Counted from the first letter of the stretch, positions 34,071 to 42,802 are shown. The stretch is DNA of 43,276 nucleotides from Anaerolineales bacterium (GCA_016932475.1 JAFGCU010000001.1:1-43276), one strand, 5' to 3'. The notes: generated from the letters alone by a model not told the origin. A program made the numbers and translations.

Positions 34071-34432
34071 CCGCCCGGCAGGCGTCCCGCGCGTTACCCT
34101 GAGTGCGGACCGGATCTCCCGGATGCTTCCCGCCGCCGCGATTGTATGGCCGACGCGAGGGGGGAGGCCCTGTTTCTTTTTGCCCGAGAGCGGGAGGGAA
34201 GTCAGCCCGCCAAACCTCTGCCTGCGATTCAGCCTCAATTCCGATGTTGATTATCGAAAAGATGCCGTTCTCTTTTTGGCTCAACAGTTTGTCTATCATA
34301 AATCCGACTTCGGCGAAGTTGGATTTGCTCGTGTTAAAGTTCCGAGAACAAATGGAATAGACTTTCCCGGCAAAGGCAATATCGGAATTGAGGTTCAGCG
34401 CATAACGATGAATCCGGTCGGCCGGGTGGAGG
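34071..34432. other. Intergenic stretch between convergent rdhB and tetR, lower in GC
   Basis: About 360 bases without a supported gene. From about 34235 to 34420 the composition is visibly more AT-rich than around it, and open frames run on both strands (plus 34123-34557, minus 33985-34467), but neither has a clear start site, family motif or conserved domain. It may be a remnant of an inserted or decayed gene. No strong intrinsic terminator is visible. Confidence 0.4.
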
Positions 34433-35092
34433 TTACTTTGATTTCTTCTCCCCGGTCGCGGGCGCAACCGGGCCCTTCATTTTCCGCGGGTTCAGGCCTG
34501 CTGCCGGGCCGCCTTGCTCCGCCAGCATGGCCCGAAGGGATTCCAGGCAGGTTTTGAGGGGGCCCTCCTGCTTGGTCAGCCTCGACAGCATGATGCCGCC
34601 TTCGATGCCGGCCACCACCATGCAGGCAAGCCTGGCGGGAGGAAGATCGCGGCGGATTTCCCCGGAATTCTGCCCGGCGCGGATCACGCGCCCGATCCTG
34701 GCGATCCAGTCGTCGAACGTCCGCTTGACGACATCCACGTGGGGCGCAACGGAATCCCCCATTTCGAGCGCCGTGTTTCCCCAGAGACAACCCCCGACAA
34801 AACCGGCATCGCGGTGCTTTTTCAGGGCGGCGGCAAAGAAATTTTCCAGGCTCGCCAGCGGGGCGGAGGCATCCAGGCAGCCGTCCAGGAAAGCGATGAA
34901 GCCGTCGCGCTCGCGGGCGAGGACTGCCAGGCCCAGGTCGTCTTTGCCCGGAAAGTGATGGTACAGGGCGCCCTTCTTCATTCCCGTCGCCTCGAGCACG
35001 GTATTGACGGATGTCCGGGAGAAGCCCCGGCAGCGGGCCAGGCGGGCGGTTTCCGAAAGCAGTTTTTCTCTGGTGGACTCCCCTCTTCGCAT
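34433..35092 (-). CDS. TetR-family regulator of the dehalogenase region
   Basis: The 219-residue protein has the TetR helix-turn-helix at about residues 8-55 (TSVNTVLEATGMKKGALYHHFPGKDDLGLAVL) written here in two parts: TSVNTVLEATGMKKGAL and YHHFPGKDDLGLAV. The C-terminal ligand domain includes GGCLWGNTALEMG and a polar tail. The gene is divergent from the dsrE-like gene and a perfect 22-base palindrome lies between them, so autoregulation is likely. The same palindrome covers the rdhAB promoter. I infer a repressor released by an effector, possibly an organohalide. Confidence 0.9.
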   Translation of the reverse strand: MRRGESTREKLLSETARLARCRGFSRTSVNTVLEATGMKKGALYHHFPGKDDLGLAVLARERDGFIAFLDGCLDASAPLASLENFFAAALKKHRDAGFVGGCLWGNTALEMGDSVAPHVDVVKRTFDDWIARIGRVIRAGQNSGEIRRDLPPARLACMVVAGIEGGIMLSRLTKQEGPLKTCLESLRAMLAEQGGPAAGLNPRKMKGPVAPATGEKKSK

Positions 35093-35115
35093 AAATCCTA
35101 TCGCTCCATTTTTCC

Positions 35116-35145
35116 TTTACATACCAACCGGTTGGTATGTATTAT
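35116..35145 (+). promoter_or_regulatory. Promoter of the dsrE-like / Fe-S unit
   Basis: TTTACA (35116-35121) and TATTAT (35140-35145) with an 18-base spacer copy the rdhAB promoter almost base for base, including the operator in the spacer. The leader to the ATG at 35320 is about 170 bases. Confidence 0.6.
35119..35140. promoter_or_regulatory. TetR operator in the tetR/dsrE intergenic region
   Basis: A perfect 22-base palindrome made of ACATACCAACC and its complement GGTTGGTATGT. It is placed to repress the plus-strand unit and probably tetR itself. Confidence 0.85.
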
Positions 35146-35319
35146 AGCTGCCTGATACCTGCGGATCAAGCTTCTCTCAAGAAAAAGCCTTTCGGGGCAT
35201 TCGGCGGACGATGCGTCATGAACGAGAGCCGTTTTGATCCGGGCCCTTCGGTCCGATCCGATGAAGGGAAGAATCCAGGGCAAAGGATATTTTTTCAGAC
35301 AAAAATTCCAGGAGAATCC

Positions 35320-35754
35320 ATGAGTGGAAGAATTACGCCCCATTTGTTTCCATTTTTAATGGCTGTATTCATCGGCGCTATGGTTCAGGCCGCTTTAGCC
35401 CAAGAAGGGGAAAATCAGCCCGGCAGGCTGGCAGTTCTCTGGACGAGCGGCGACCCCGACGTGGCGCACAACGTTGCCTTTATGTACGCGCATAATGCAA
35501 AAAAGGCGGGCTGGTTCGATGAGGTGACGTTAATAATCTGGGGCCCCTCCCAGCGCATACTCCTTGGGGACAAAGACCTGCAGAAAGAAATCAAGGCCAT
35601 GCAGCAGGACGGTGTTATCGTCGAAGCGTGCATTGCCTGCGCGATGAGGTTCGGCACAGTGGAAGATTTAAAAGCAATCGGCGTTCCGGTGAAGCCGATG
35701 GGGCTGCCATTGACCAATTACCTCAACGATGGATGGAAGATACTGACATTTTAG
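35320..35754 (+). CDS. Exported DsrE/DsrF-like protein
   Basis: The 144-residue product has a signal peptide (FPFLMAVFIGAMVQAALA) and a DsrE-type fold. Landmarks are LAVLWTSGDPDVAHNVAFMY, the conserved cysteines in CIACAMRFG (C104, C107) and the closing MGLPLTNYLNDGWKILTF. DsrE-like proteins handle sulphur or disulphides, though many exported ones are uncharacterised. ATG 35320 is preceded by AGGAG and gives the signal peptide. The open frame reaches back to 35137, but that part overlaps the promoter. It shares the TetR-controlled promoter and precedes a Tat-exported Fe-S protein by 104 bases. Confidence 0.85.
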   Translation: MSGRITPHLFPFLMAVFIGAMVQAALAQEGENQPGRLAVLWTSGDPDVAHNVAFMYAHNAKKAGWFDEVTLIIWGPSQRILLGDKDLQKEIKAMQQDGVIVEACIACAMRFGTVEDLKAIGVPVKPMGLPLTNYLNDGWKILTF

Positions 35755-35858
35755 AGTTCTATGGATGAACCGTCAGATTCGCACCGTTGGATTGTCGTCT
35801 GACCATCAGGAGACAAAGCCATATAAAATATCCCTGTTGGGATTAAGGAGGGAGCGCT

Positions 35859-36830
35859 ATGGTACGGTTGAATAGAAGGAGATTTCTGAAAACCTCGGCC
35901 CGAAGCGCCGCCGCGGCAGGCCTGGCCGGGATCACCGGATTTAAGCTATCGGGAGTTGTAGTTGCCGACGATGCATTGGAAAGCAGTCCGGCGGAGCGGA
36001 TAGAATCATGGATTCAGACGTATACGGCGAACTCGCCCCGGAACTCGCTGAGAAATTCCGAGAATGAAAAAGCCTGGGAGGAGCCCCTGGTAGGATTTTC
36101 CAGGGGGGATGATCCTATTTTCCGTCAGTATAAGGAATACGTCGGACCCTTTCACTGGACCCCGCTGGAAATTTTCCGGCTGACTTTTCCCGATCAATCC
36201 GTCAAAGAGGAGGAATTGACGGTCATATCCTGGATCCTTCCCCACACGGAAGCCATTAAGGCGGACCTGCGCAAGAGAACAAAGGAGCCGTCGGAAAAAT
36301 GGATCCGGGCCCGCCTCTATGGAGAACAGTTCAATGAAGAACTCAGAAAATATTTGGCGGACACTCTTTCGCAAGCCGGGCATCCCGCGATCGCGCCCGT
36401 TCTTTCTCCCCTCAGTAAGTATGAAAACTCGGAACGCTACGGGATGGCGGCGTCATGGTCCGAGAGGCACGCGGCCTACGCTTCCGGTCTTGGAACCTTC
36501 GGTCTTTGTGACGGATTGATTACGGCCAAGGGAAAGGCCGTGCGCTGCGGCTCGGTAGTCGCCAGAATCAGAATTCCCGCCACGCCCCGTCCCTATAACG
36601 ACCATCATGCATACTGCCTGCATTATGCCAAGGGGACCTGCGGCATGTGCGCCGAGCGGTGCGCCGGCAACGCGGTAAGCACGTCCTCCGGACATGACAA
36701 GAACGCGTGCATGAAGCAGTGCACCACGACAATGCGCTATGCCGACGAGCTGGGTCTGAAAGGGGGGTACGGCTGCGGCTTTTGCCAGACCGGGGTGCCC
36801 TGCGAATCGCGGAATCCCCTCCAGGCCTGA
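35859..36830 (+). CDS. Tat-exported Fe-S protein related to epoxyqueuosine reductase and dehalogenases
   Basis: The 323-residue protein begins MVRLNRRRFLKTSARS, a twin-arginine signal. The C-terminal part resembles the COG1600 / QueG-like Fe-S region, with two cysteine sets. The first is C261-x2-C264-x3-C268 with C284 or C288. The second is GCGFCQTGVPC (C306, C309, C315) followed by NP. The GHDKNAC segment between them is typical of stand-alone relatives. The usual Pro after the cluster cysteine is Ala (CAGNAV). The N-terminal half is shorter than in RdhA and no membrane anchor of usual RdhB type follows. AAGGAGGG precedes the start. The substrate is unknown; control with rdhAB suggests a linked redox role. 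Confidence 0.8.
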   Translation: MVRLNRRRFLKTSARSAAAAGLAGITGFKLSGVVVADDALESSPAERIESWIQTYTANSPRNSLRNSENEKAWEEPLVGFSRGDDPIFRQYKEYVGPFHWTPLEIFRLTFPDQSVKEEELTVISWILPHTEAIKADLRKRTKEPSEKWIRARLYGEQFNEELRKYLADTLSQAGHPAIAPVLSPLSKYENSERYGMAASWSERHAAYASGLGTFGLCDGLITAKGKAVRCGSVVARIRIPATPRPYNDHHAYCLHYAKGTCGMCAERCAGNAVSTSSGHDKNACMKQCTTTMRYADELGLKGGYGCGFCQTGVPCESRNPLQA

Positions 36831-36832
36831 TT

Positions 36833-36964
36833 GTGTTTGCCGCTAACGGCTGTCTTCTTGCCGGATTCAAACTTTTCAAGCGGCATTCCCGGGACGGATT
36901 CTTCCGCGTCCTGCGTGTCCTGTTTGGGGGCATCTACTTCGGCGCCGTGCTTGGGGTACGATGA
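36833..36964 (+). CDS. Possible small membrane protein downstream of the Fe-S gene
   Basis: A GTG-start frame begins 2 bases after the Fe-S gene stop and encodes 43 residues with one hydrophobic segment (VLRVLFGGIYFGAVLGV) and basic residues before it. Its position is like that of an anchor subunit and translation could be coupled. The ribosome-binding site is weak and no family is recognised, so it could be a chance frame. Confidence 0.3.
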   Translation: MFAANGCLLAGFKLFKRHSRDGFFRVLRVLFGGIYFGAVLGVR

Positions 36965-37010
36965 CCGCAGTTTTCCTCAACGGTCGCTTCTGCGGGAATA
37001 AGCCGGGGAA

Positions 37011-37748
37011 ATGAGATTATTTACTTCAGCATGGGTGATTTTTTGGATCGGCATACGGGCATTCGGCCAGAGCATCGCGGCCGAACCGCCGGTGAGGATG
37101 CTGGCGCTGGGAGACAGCTATACGATAGGCGCCGGAGTGGCGGTCGAGGAGAGATGGCCGCATCAGTTGGCTTCGCAACTGAATGCCCGCGGGATAAAAG
37201 CGGAAACACCGGACATCATTGCCGTCACCGGGTGGACCACCCAGGCACTGCTGGAAGGAATCGGCCGGCAGCTGGATTGGCGGAAGGACTACAATCTGGT
37301 TTCCATTCTGATCGGGGTCAACAACCATTACAGGGGCGTGCCGATCGATTCCTACGAGCCCGACCTCAGGAAAATCATCGAACTTTCCCTGGATCTGGTG
37401 GGCCGGGACGCCGGGAAGGTCTTCATGCTCTCGATCCCCGATTATGCGTATACCCCCTTCGGCGGAGGGAAAGCGGACATCACGGAGGGAATCAATGCCT
37501 ACAACGGCATCAATTGCCGCGTCGCCGCCGAATACAATATCCCCTATGTAGACGTAACCGCCATTTCCAGAAGGGGGATCCGAGAGCCCGGCCTGGTGGC
37601 CGGTGACGGTCTGCACCCCAGCGGCCGGCAATACGCGCTCTGGGTGGAAGCCATCATGAGCCGTCTGGCTGCCGGTCCCGCAGCGGGACCGGATTCGAAA
37701 AACCAGGCCGATGCCGCGGCCGACAGGGGAAACAAGCCGCCTTTATGA
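37011..37748 (+). CDS. Secreted SGNH/GDSL-type esterase
   Basis: The 245-residue protein has an N-terminal signal segment (WVIFWIGIRAFGQSIAA) and the SGNH hydrolase blocks. These are GDSYTIG with nucleophile S36, a GWTTQ block, LIGVNNHYRG, and DGLHPSG with D199 and H202. The set matches small esterases/lipases that remove acyl groups from sugars or lipids, so the protein probably acts in the periplasm or outside. The Ala/Gly-rich tail contains a near-perfect DNA palindrome (37672-37692), which is coding. The gene is on the same strand as the Fe-S unit, 46 bases after the small frame, and could be in the same transcript. Confidence 0.87.
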   Translation: MRLFTSAWVIFWIGIRAFGQSIAAEPPVRMLALGDSYTIGAGVAVEERWPHQLASQLNARGIKAETPDIIAVTGWTTQALLEGIGRQLDWRKDYNLVSILIGVNNHYRGVPIDSYEPDLRKIIELSLDLVGRDAGKVFMLSIPDYAYTPFGGGKADITEGINAYNGINCRVAAEYNIPYVDVTAISRRGIREPGLVAGDGLHPSGRQYALWVEAIMSRLAAGPAAGPDSKNQADAAADRGNKPPL

Positions 37749-37986
37749 TAAATCCTATAGGTTCGAAGCGGAGTTTGCTGCTGAAGCGCGCCGGGTCGGG
37801 TTCAAGCACCGCCGATCCGCGTTCGAGGCGGCGGCAATCCGCCGTTTCACGTGTGCTTTGGCGGATTCGCTTGGATTTAAAAAAAACCCACGGAATGCCG
37901 GTCAAAAGTTTTCAAATGCGTACGCATCAGGAGGATGCCTTTGGTTTCAAAGAATAGCCGTTTCCGACCCCGAGCCTCACAATAGT

Positions 37987-40900
37987 CTATTGAGTTATAT
38001 ACATGGCATCGTTTGTGCCGACGGCAAGCCGTTTTTTGCTGGATCCCGGCTTTTGCACTGTATGCAGGCTGTCCTTCGACACCCCGCCCAATATCGGCGG
38101 AGAATTCCATATAGTATGGCCGTTTTGTAAATTAATGAGCTTGATGCGCGTTACATATTCCGTAAACGCGTGTTCGTACGTTTCCCCGATCAGCAATGTA
38201 TCATCCCTGCTTCCGGTAGAAGTCATTGCGGAAACCCTTCCGCGCACGGAGAAAGACCTTTTGACATTCAGATTTTTATCGAGCACGACAATATCGCTCG
38301 TTTCTGAAAAATAATTTTCATTTTTTGAAACAATAATCTCGACCGCATGATCGCCGTTAATGTCCTCAATGTATAGAGCTCCCTCATCCATTGCGGGATA
38401 TGAAATTCGCTCCTCGGAATAACCGGAACCGTTTCGGCTATAAACGACCAGGTCGGATCGAGATAATGCAATGATCTCCGGGACCGTATCCCCATCGAGA
38501 TCATGTATCTCAATTCGTATCGGAGCATCCGTCAACTGGCTGCTGCTCCACAACAATGTCCGGTTGAAAGGGTCGTAAAGACGGATAGAAGCGCCCCAAA
38601 CTGCCGCCAGATCGGCATGCCCGTCCCCGTTGATGTCTCCGCAGGCAACATCCCCTGCAGTATTGTAACTTCCGGTCACCGACCATTCGCCCGTGAGGCT
38701 GAACAGATCGTAAGCGGAAACGAAGCCCGTATAGAGCTCAGAGCTTGAAAACAGGACTTCCTCCGTACCGTCCGAATCATAGTCGGCTATACAGAAATCG
38801 AAATTACCGGACCAGTTTGAACCCACTTCAGAGCTAACCTCGACATTTCCGGTATCAAAATTCATGGACAATAGCCGGCTGCCGGCATACCCGCTATCGG
38901 TAGTCGGAACGGCAAAAACGACGCGGCTGTTCCCGTTATCGTTCTCTATGGATATGCCACCGATATAGGGTCCATCCAGCTGGCTTGGGTTTGTATTCCG
39001 AAAATCGATCGCCTGATTCAGAGCATCGAAAACCACCAAAGAATCCTCCCCGCTGGAGCTGAGTCCGGTACCCCAAATGACTTCAAGATTCCCGTCCTGA
39101 TCGGTATCACCCACAGCCAGGCTTTCCGCTCCATGATCCTGCGAACTCACCGACCAGATTTCCGCGGCTGAGCCGGAATCCGCATCATAGGCGGACACAT
39201 CACCCCACTGGCAATCTCCTATAAGGATCTCCTTTTGAGGATCGGCATCCAGATTGGCTGCCGCCACGCTGCAAACGTCACTCTCATCCGTTAAATAAAA
39301 TAACAGCGTTTTCTTAACCGCATCATAGACTGCCGGAGTTTCCCAGCGTCTGTCGGCAATTATCTCTTCCACGCCATCGCCTTCAATATCGGCAACGACA
39401 ATATCCGAACCGAAGGCATCCGAGAAGGCCCATTCATTACTGTGCGTGGCCCCGTCGTATACGTATCCGCCCGCGAAAACCAGCTCCAGCGCGCTGTCGT
39501 TGTCCACATTTCCTATCGCCAGAGCTCTACCCAAATCCAAAATAGGCGTTTGCCACACAAGGTCGAAACTCTCGGCATCTATCACACACGCAACTCTGTC
39601 CATATTGTCGGCATCAAATAGAGCTGCTAATTCGACTTTCCCGTCGTTGTCCAGATCGGCCGCTGCCATGCCCCAACCGCCCACGATTTCTCCGGCTGTG
39701 TGTTCGGAAACGTCCATGCTGGCGGTAACAGTGTTGCCGTTAATGGCTTTGATTTGGGATCCTGTCTGAACATAGATCGTAAACTTTCCGTCGCCGTCCA
39801 AGTCAAGCGGCAGGATGGCATCAATCGAATCACCCGGAGAACGGATTTCATAGGGATACAGCCAGTCCTGGACGTAGGTGCCGTTGTCCCATTCCAACGT
39901 GTAAATAAGGTTCCTGTTGTCGGTCAGGAGTATTTCCGTCACACCGTCATCATCGAAATCCCCCACGTGGATATTTCTTTCTCTATCGGGAACCTCGATT
40001 CCCGAACGGGCGATCGGCGGGTTTATGCCGGGATCCGTTATTGAAAAATTCAGCGGCATTTCCACTTCAGTGACGGCATTGCTCACGGACAAAACAGTCT
40101 CTATGGTTGCCTGTGGAAAATAATCCAGTGCCGGGACCTGCCACTGCAGGATGCCGCTGCTGTCGATTGTCATTGCTGGGATCGGGGGGGATAAACTGTA
40201 GGTAAAAGGCCCCTGGTCCATGTTTGTGGGAGAGACGTCGATTGCAACAAGGTCGCCGGTCGTGTATTGAAAAAATGTTTGGGGCAGGTCGACTTGGGGA
40301 GGATTCAGCAGGATTTGAAGGGTTATCTGTTTTCTGAGCACACCGCCGTAACCGTCATCGGCGACGAGGTCAAAGATATAAATCCCGGCTTCATCCACAA
40401 AGATAACCAGGTTTAAATCGCCGTCAATCGACCAGTCAAACCGGCTCCCGGGGGGGCTTTCAATAAGATCGACGGAGTAATCCAGGAAATCGCAGTCCGG
40501 ATCGGTCACTTCGCGCAGCGAAACGACGACCGCGTCGCAGGATAGGGCTTCGATGCTGTCGTCCATAGCTGCAACCGGAGCATCGTTTGTCCCGGGGTTT
40601 TCGCTCAACCCGGACACTGTCGCGGACATGTAGGCGTTCGGGACCCAGTCCCCATCATCATCCAGCGAGGCGATAAATTTGTCTTCGTCCAAAAATGAAA
40701 CCCGGACGCCGGTGTCCTGCTTTCCGGCTATTTTCATGTAGTCCATGATGGAGAATTCGCTGCTCAGCACCACCTTGCCCAGCTCCGAGTGCCCGACCGT
40801 ACCGGCAACCTTTGTGTATTCTGCGTACGGATAATCTCCCACGGCGATGCCGCTTTCGACTGTCAGGCCGTACGCCTTGATATAAATGCCGCTGTTGATA

Positions 40901-41508
40901 TCCTCGACTTTTATATCGGAGGTCACTGTCTGCCCGATCCCCGAGGGTGAATCCACGTCGATGGTGCCGTTGATTACGGATCCGGAGCTGCCGTTGGGTG
41001 AAGTGGTTTCGAAGTCTTCAAAACTTACCGTGTAGATTATGGGAAATGCGACAAGGTCGGTCTGGTCGATGGTGACCCTTATGATGCCGTCCGATCGAAT
41101 GCCGAACTGGTTATCCACACATTTATCGTAGGTATACAATATCTCTCCCGTGGCGTCGTTTACCGAAATATCGCCGCTTATGGAAACCGCACCGTCGGGA
41201 TTGTCGCAGGCGGACTCTTCGTAAAACCTGCCATCCTCGGCGTAGTACAGAACGTAGTTCGCCAGGTAGGGGAAATCGTACATGACGTTCCGGCTCAGGT
41301 TCATCAAGGCGAAGGAGGTGTCCATGAGCGGGACGGCGTTCCCCCTGGTAATGGCAGTCTGCTGTAGGCCCGGGGTTACAGGGGGCGTGGGAGGGTTCAC
41401 GGGCGGGTTGTTGCCTCCGCCGCTGTTTCCCCCGCTTCCGCCTCCACTCCCGCCACATCCGAAAAGCACCAGGAACACCGCCGCGACCAACAACGATTTA
41501 TGGTTCAT
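37987..41508 (-). CDS. Large lipoprotein with cadherin-like and FG-GAP/VCBS repeats
   Basis: The 1173-residue protein has a lipobox (FLVLFGC, C18), a Gly/Ser then Pro-rich linker (PPVNPPTPPVTP), and an N-terminal beta domain. Cadherin/Ig-like folds follow near 300-500, and about ten FG-GAP/VCBS repeats cover the C-terminal half, with calcium-type loops such as DFDDDGVTE, DLDGDGK, DLDNDGKVE, DINGDGHAD and DLDGDTVPE. These form beta-propellers used for adhesion or carbohydrate binding. ATG 41508 is chosen because the lipobox lies at the proper distance and GGAG precedes it. Base composition is lower in GC than the neighbouring genes, suggesting a different origin. No partner gene is evident. 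Confidence 0.85.
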   Translation of the reverse strand: MNHKSLLVAAVFLVLFGCGGSGGGSGGNSGGGNNPPVNPPTPPVTPGLQQTAITRGNAVPLMDTSFALMNLSRNVMYDFPYLANYVLYYAEDGRFYEESACDNPDGAVSISGDISVNDATGEILYTYDKCVDNQFGIRSDGIIRVTIDQTDLVAFPIIYTVSFEDFETTSPNGSSGSVINGTIDVDSPSGIGQTVTSDIKVEDINSGIYIKAYGLTVESGIAVGDYPYAEYTKVAGTVGHSELGKVVLSSEFSIMDYMKIAGKQDTGVRVSFLDEDKFIASLDDDGDWVPNAYMSATVSGLSENPGTNDAPVAAMDDSIEALSCDAVVVSLREVTDPDCDFLDYSVDLIESPPGSRFDWSIDGDLNLVIFVDEAGIYIFDLVADDGYGGVLRKQITLQILLNPPQVDLPQTFFQYTTGDLVAIDVSPTNMDQGPFTYSLSPPIPAMTIDSSGILQWQVPALDYFPQATIETVLSVSNAVTEVEMPLNFSITDPGINPPIARSGIEVPDRERNIHVGDFDDDGVTEILLTDNRNLIYTLEWDNGTYVQDWLYPYEIRSPGDSIDAILPLDLDGDGKFTIYVQTGSQIKAINGNTVTASMDVSEHTAGEIVGGWGMAAADLDNDGKVELAALFDADNMDRVACVIDAESFDLVWQTPILDLGRALAIGNVDNDSALELVFAGGYVYDGATHSNEWAFSDAFGSDIVVADIEGDGVEEIIADRRWETPAVYDAVKKTLLFYLTDESDVCSVAAANLDADPQKEILIGDCQWGDVSAYDADSGSAAEIWSVSSQDHGAESLAVGDTDQDGNLEVIWGTGLSSSGEDSLVVFDALNQAIDFRNTNPSQLDGPYIGGISIENDNGNSRVVFAVPTTDSGYAGSRLLSMNFDTGNVEVSSEVGSNWSGNFDFCIADYDSDGTEEVLFSSSELYTGFVSAYDLFSLTGEWSVTGSYNTAGDVACGDINGDGHADLAAVWGASIRLYDPFNRTLLWSSSQLTDAPIRIEIHDLDGDTVPEIIALSRSDLVVYSRNGSGYSEERISYPAMDEGALYIEDINGDHAVEIIVSKNENYFSETSDIVVLDKNLNVKRSFSVRGRVSAMTSTGSRDDTLLIGETYEHAFTEYVTRIKLINLQNGHTIWNSPPILGGVSKDSLHTVQKPGSSKKRLAVGTNDAMYITQ

Positions 41509-41655
41509 CGTCACCGCTCCCTGCAGCATCCATCCGCTGCCGGCAGATTATTTCTTACGATTTCCGGGATTCCTGGAGGAATCGTATCACAGGTTCCGGT
41601 AAGGAACTATGAACTCGAATTATGCATGGAACCGGGAATCATGGGAACGGAAACG

Positions 41656-41683
41656 ATTATAGGGAATCCATGGCGGGAAGCAA
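41656..41683 (-). promoter_or_regulatory. Promoter of the FG-GAP lipoprotein gene
   Basis: On the minus strand TTGCTT (41683-41678) and a perfect TATAAT (41661-41656) are 16 bases apart. The leader before the ATG at 41508 is about 140 bases. Confidence 0.55.
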
Positions 41684-41717
41684 AGGGTGTTTCCACCGGA
41701 TCACCCGGGATTTTCCC

Positions 41718-41746
41718 TTCCTCCGTTCCCCCTGGCTGCATATAAT
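41718..41746 (+). promoter_or_regulatory. Possible promoter of the glycosyltransferase gene
   Basis: A perfect TATAAT (41741-41746) has a weak TTCCTC -35 box 17 bases upstream. The glycosyltransferase gene begins about 80 bases downstream, so the position is suitable. Confidence 0.4.
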
Positions 41747-41833
41747 AAAATCCAGTTTCACCGAGGTTTACAGTAGCGGCGCATAATTCAATCGAACCTT
41801 TGAGCCATGCCGACCCCCTGCCCCCGAAATCCC

Positions 41834-42802
41834 ATGACGGACCTGCTCGTCTTCCACCAGGGCGCCCTGGGCGATTTCATTCTCGCCTTTCCGGTGCTGC
41901 GCTCCCTGAGGGTTTGTTTCCGTCGCATCGGCGCGGTCTGCCGCGGCTCTTTCGGAGGCCTGGCGCGCCACCTGGGCCTGATCGAGGAGTCCTTCCCCCT
42001 GGAGGCGGCATGCTTTGCGTCCCTGTATGCCGAAACCCCGGATGAACGCGCGCGAGCCGTCATGCAGCCCTACCCGGCAGTGCTGCTCTTTTCGCGTTCG
42101 AACGAGCTGGAGCGCGCCTGCCGTTCCCTGGGACGGCAATGCGTGGTTCGAATCCCCCCATGGCCGCAGGATCCGGAAACCCGGCACACAACCCGGTTCC
42201 TGGCCGATCGGATTCTTGACAGCCCGTTGATTCCTGAAGACCGGAAACCCGCTTTTGAAAAAGCGCTCTATGCCGCGCCGCTGCGCCCCCGCAGCGGGCG
42301 GTCGCGCCGCATTGCAATGAGTCCGGGGTCGGGGGGCAGGGACAAGCGCTGGCCGCTGGAGCGCTTTCTTGAGGCCGCCCTGCTGCTGCGCTCCAGGGGG
42401 TATAGTATGGAACTTGTCCTCGGCCCTGCCGAAGGCGACCTGGAGGCGCGGCTCCGCGGCGGTTTGCCGGAGGGCATTCTGCTGCGAAAACCGCCGACCC
42501 TGATCGAGCTCGCCCGGCTGCTCGATTCCTGCACCGGCTTCATCGGCAACGATTCCGCCCCGGGCCATCTTGCGGCCTTTCTCGGGGTGCCGACAGCCGT
42601 GGTCTTCGGCCGCTCCGATCCCGAGCGCTGGAAACCGTTCGGACCCTCCGTGGCGGTGGTCGCGGCTCCGCACGGCATGGGCGAAAAAGGGCTGGAGCGC
42701 ATCTCCGCGGCCGCGGTGGTGCGGCGTCTCGATCGCCTTCTGGAGGAAGCGGCGGCTGCCGGGAGCGATTCTTTCCCGCAGGAGGAAAATATGCCCGAAT
42801 AG
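41834..42802 (+). CDS. Family 9 glycosyltransferase (heptosyltransferase-like)
   Basis: The 322-residue protein has both GT9 landmarks. The N-terminal acceptor lobe starts LLVFHQGALGDFILAFPVL, and the C-terminal nucleotide-sugar lobe has SPGSGGRDKRWPLERF and FIGNDSAPGHLAAFLGVP, then FGRSDPERWKPFG. Members transfer heptose or related sugars from ADP- or other nucleotide donors to the lipopolysaccharide core at the inner membrane. The ATG at 41834 fits the family start; an in-frame ATG at 41807 is possible, and neither has a strong ribosome-binding site. No other lipopolysaccharide genes are in the window, so the acceptor is unknown. Confidence 0.88.
   Translation: MTDLLVFHQGALGDFILAFPVLRSLRVCFRRIGAVCRGSFGGLARHLGLIEESFPLEAACFASLYAETPDERARAVMQPYPAVLLFSRSNELERACRSLGRQCVVRIPPWPQDPETRHTTRFLADRILDSPLIPEDRKPAFEKALYAAPLRPRSGRSRRIAMSPGSGGRDKRWPLERFLEAALLLRSRGYSMELVLGPAEGDLEARLRGGLPEGILLRKPPTLIELARLLDSCTGFIGNDSAPGHLAAFLGVPTAVVFGRSDPERWKPFGPSVAVVAAPHGMGEKGLERISAAAVVRRLDRLLEEAAAAGSDSFPQEENMPE

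Noticed and set aside
33985-34467. A 160-residue minus-strand frame across the rdhB-tetR gap
   Set aside because: It overlaps both rdhB and the tetR end and has no ribosome-binding site or recognised motif. The AT-richer part is reported as a curiosity only.
35137-35319. N-terminal extension of the DsrE-like protein from ATG 35137
   Set aside because: This part overlaps the promoter -10 box and operator edge, and the signal peptide with AGGAG site starts at 35320.
37672-37692. A perfect CCGGTCCCGC/GCGGGACCGG palindrome as a terminator
   Set aside because: It lies within the esterase coding region, encodes Ala-Gly-Pro repeats and has no T-run.
37711-38130. A 139-residue plus-strand frame after the esterase gene
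   Set aside because: It begins inside the esterase gene and runs into the antisense of the lipoprotein gene; no ribosome-binding site or domain.
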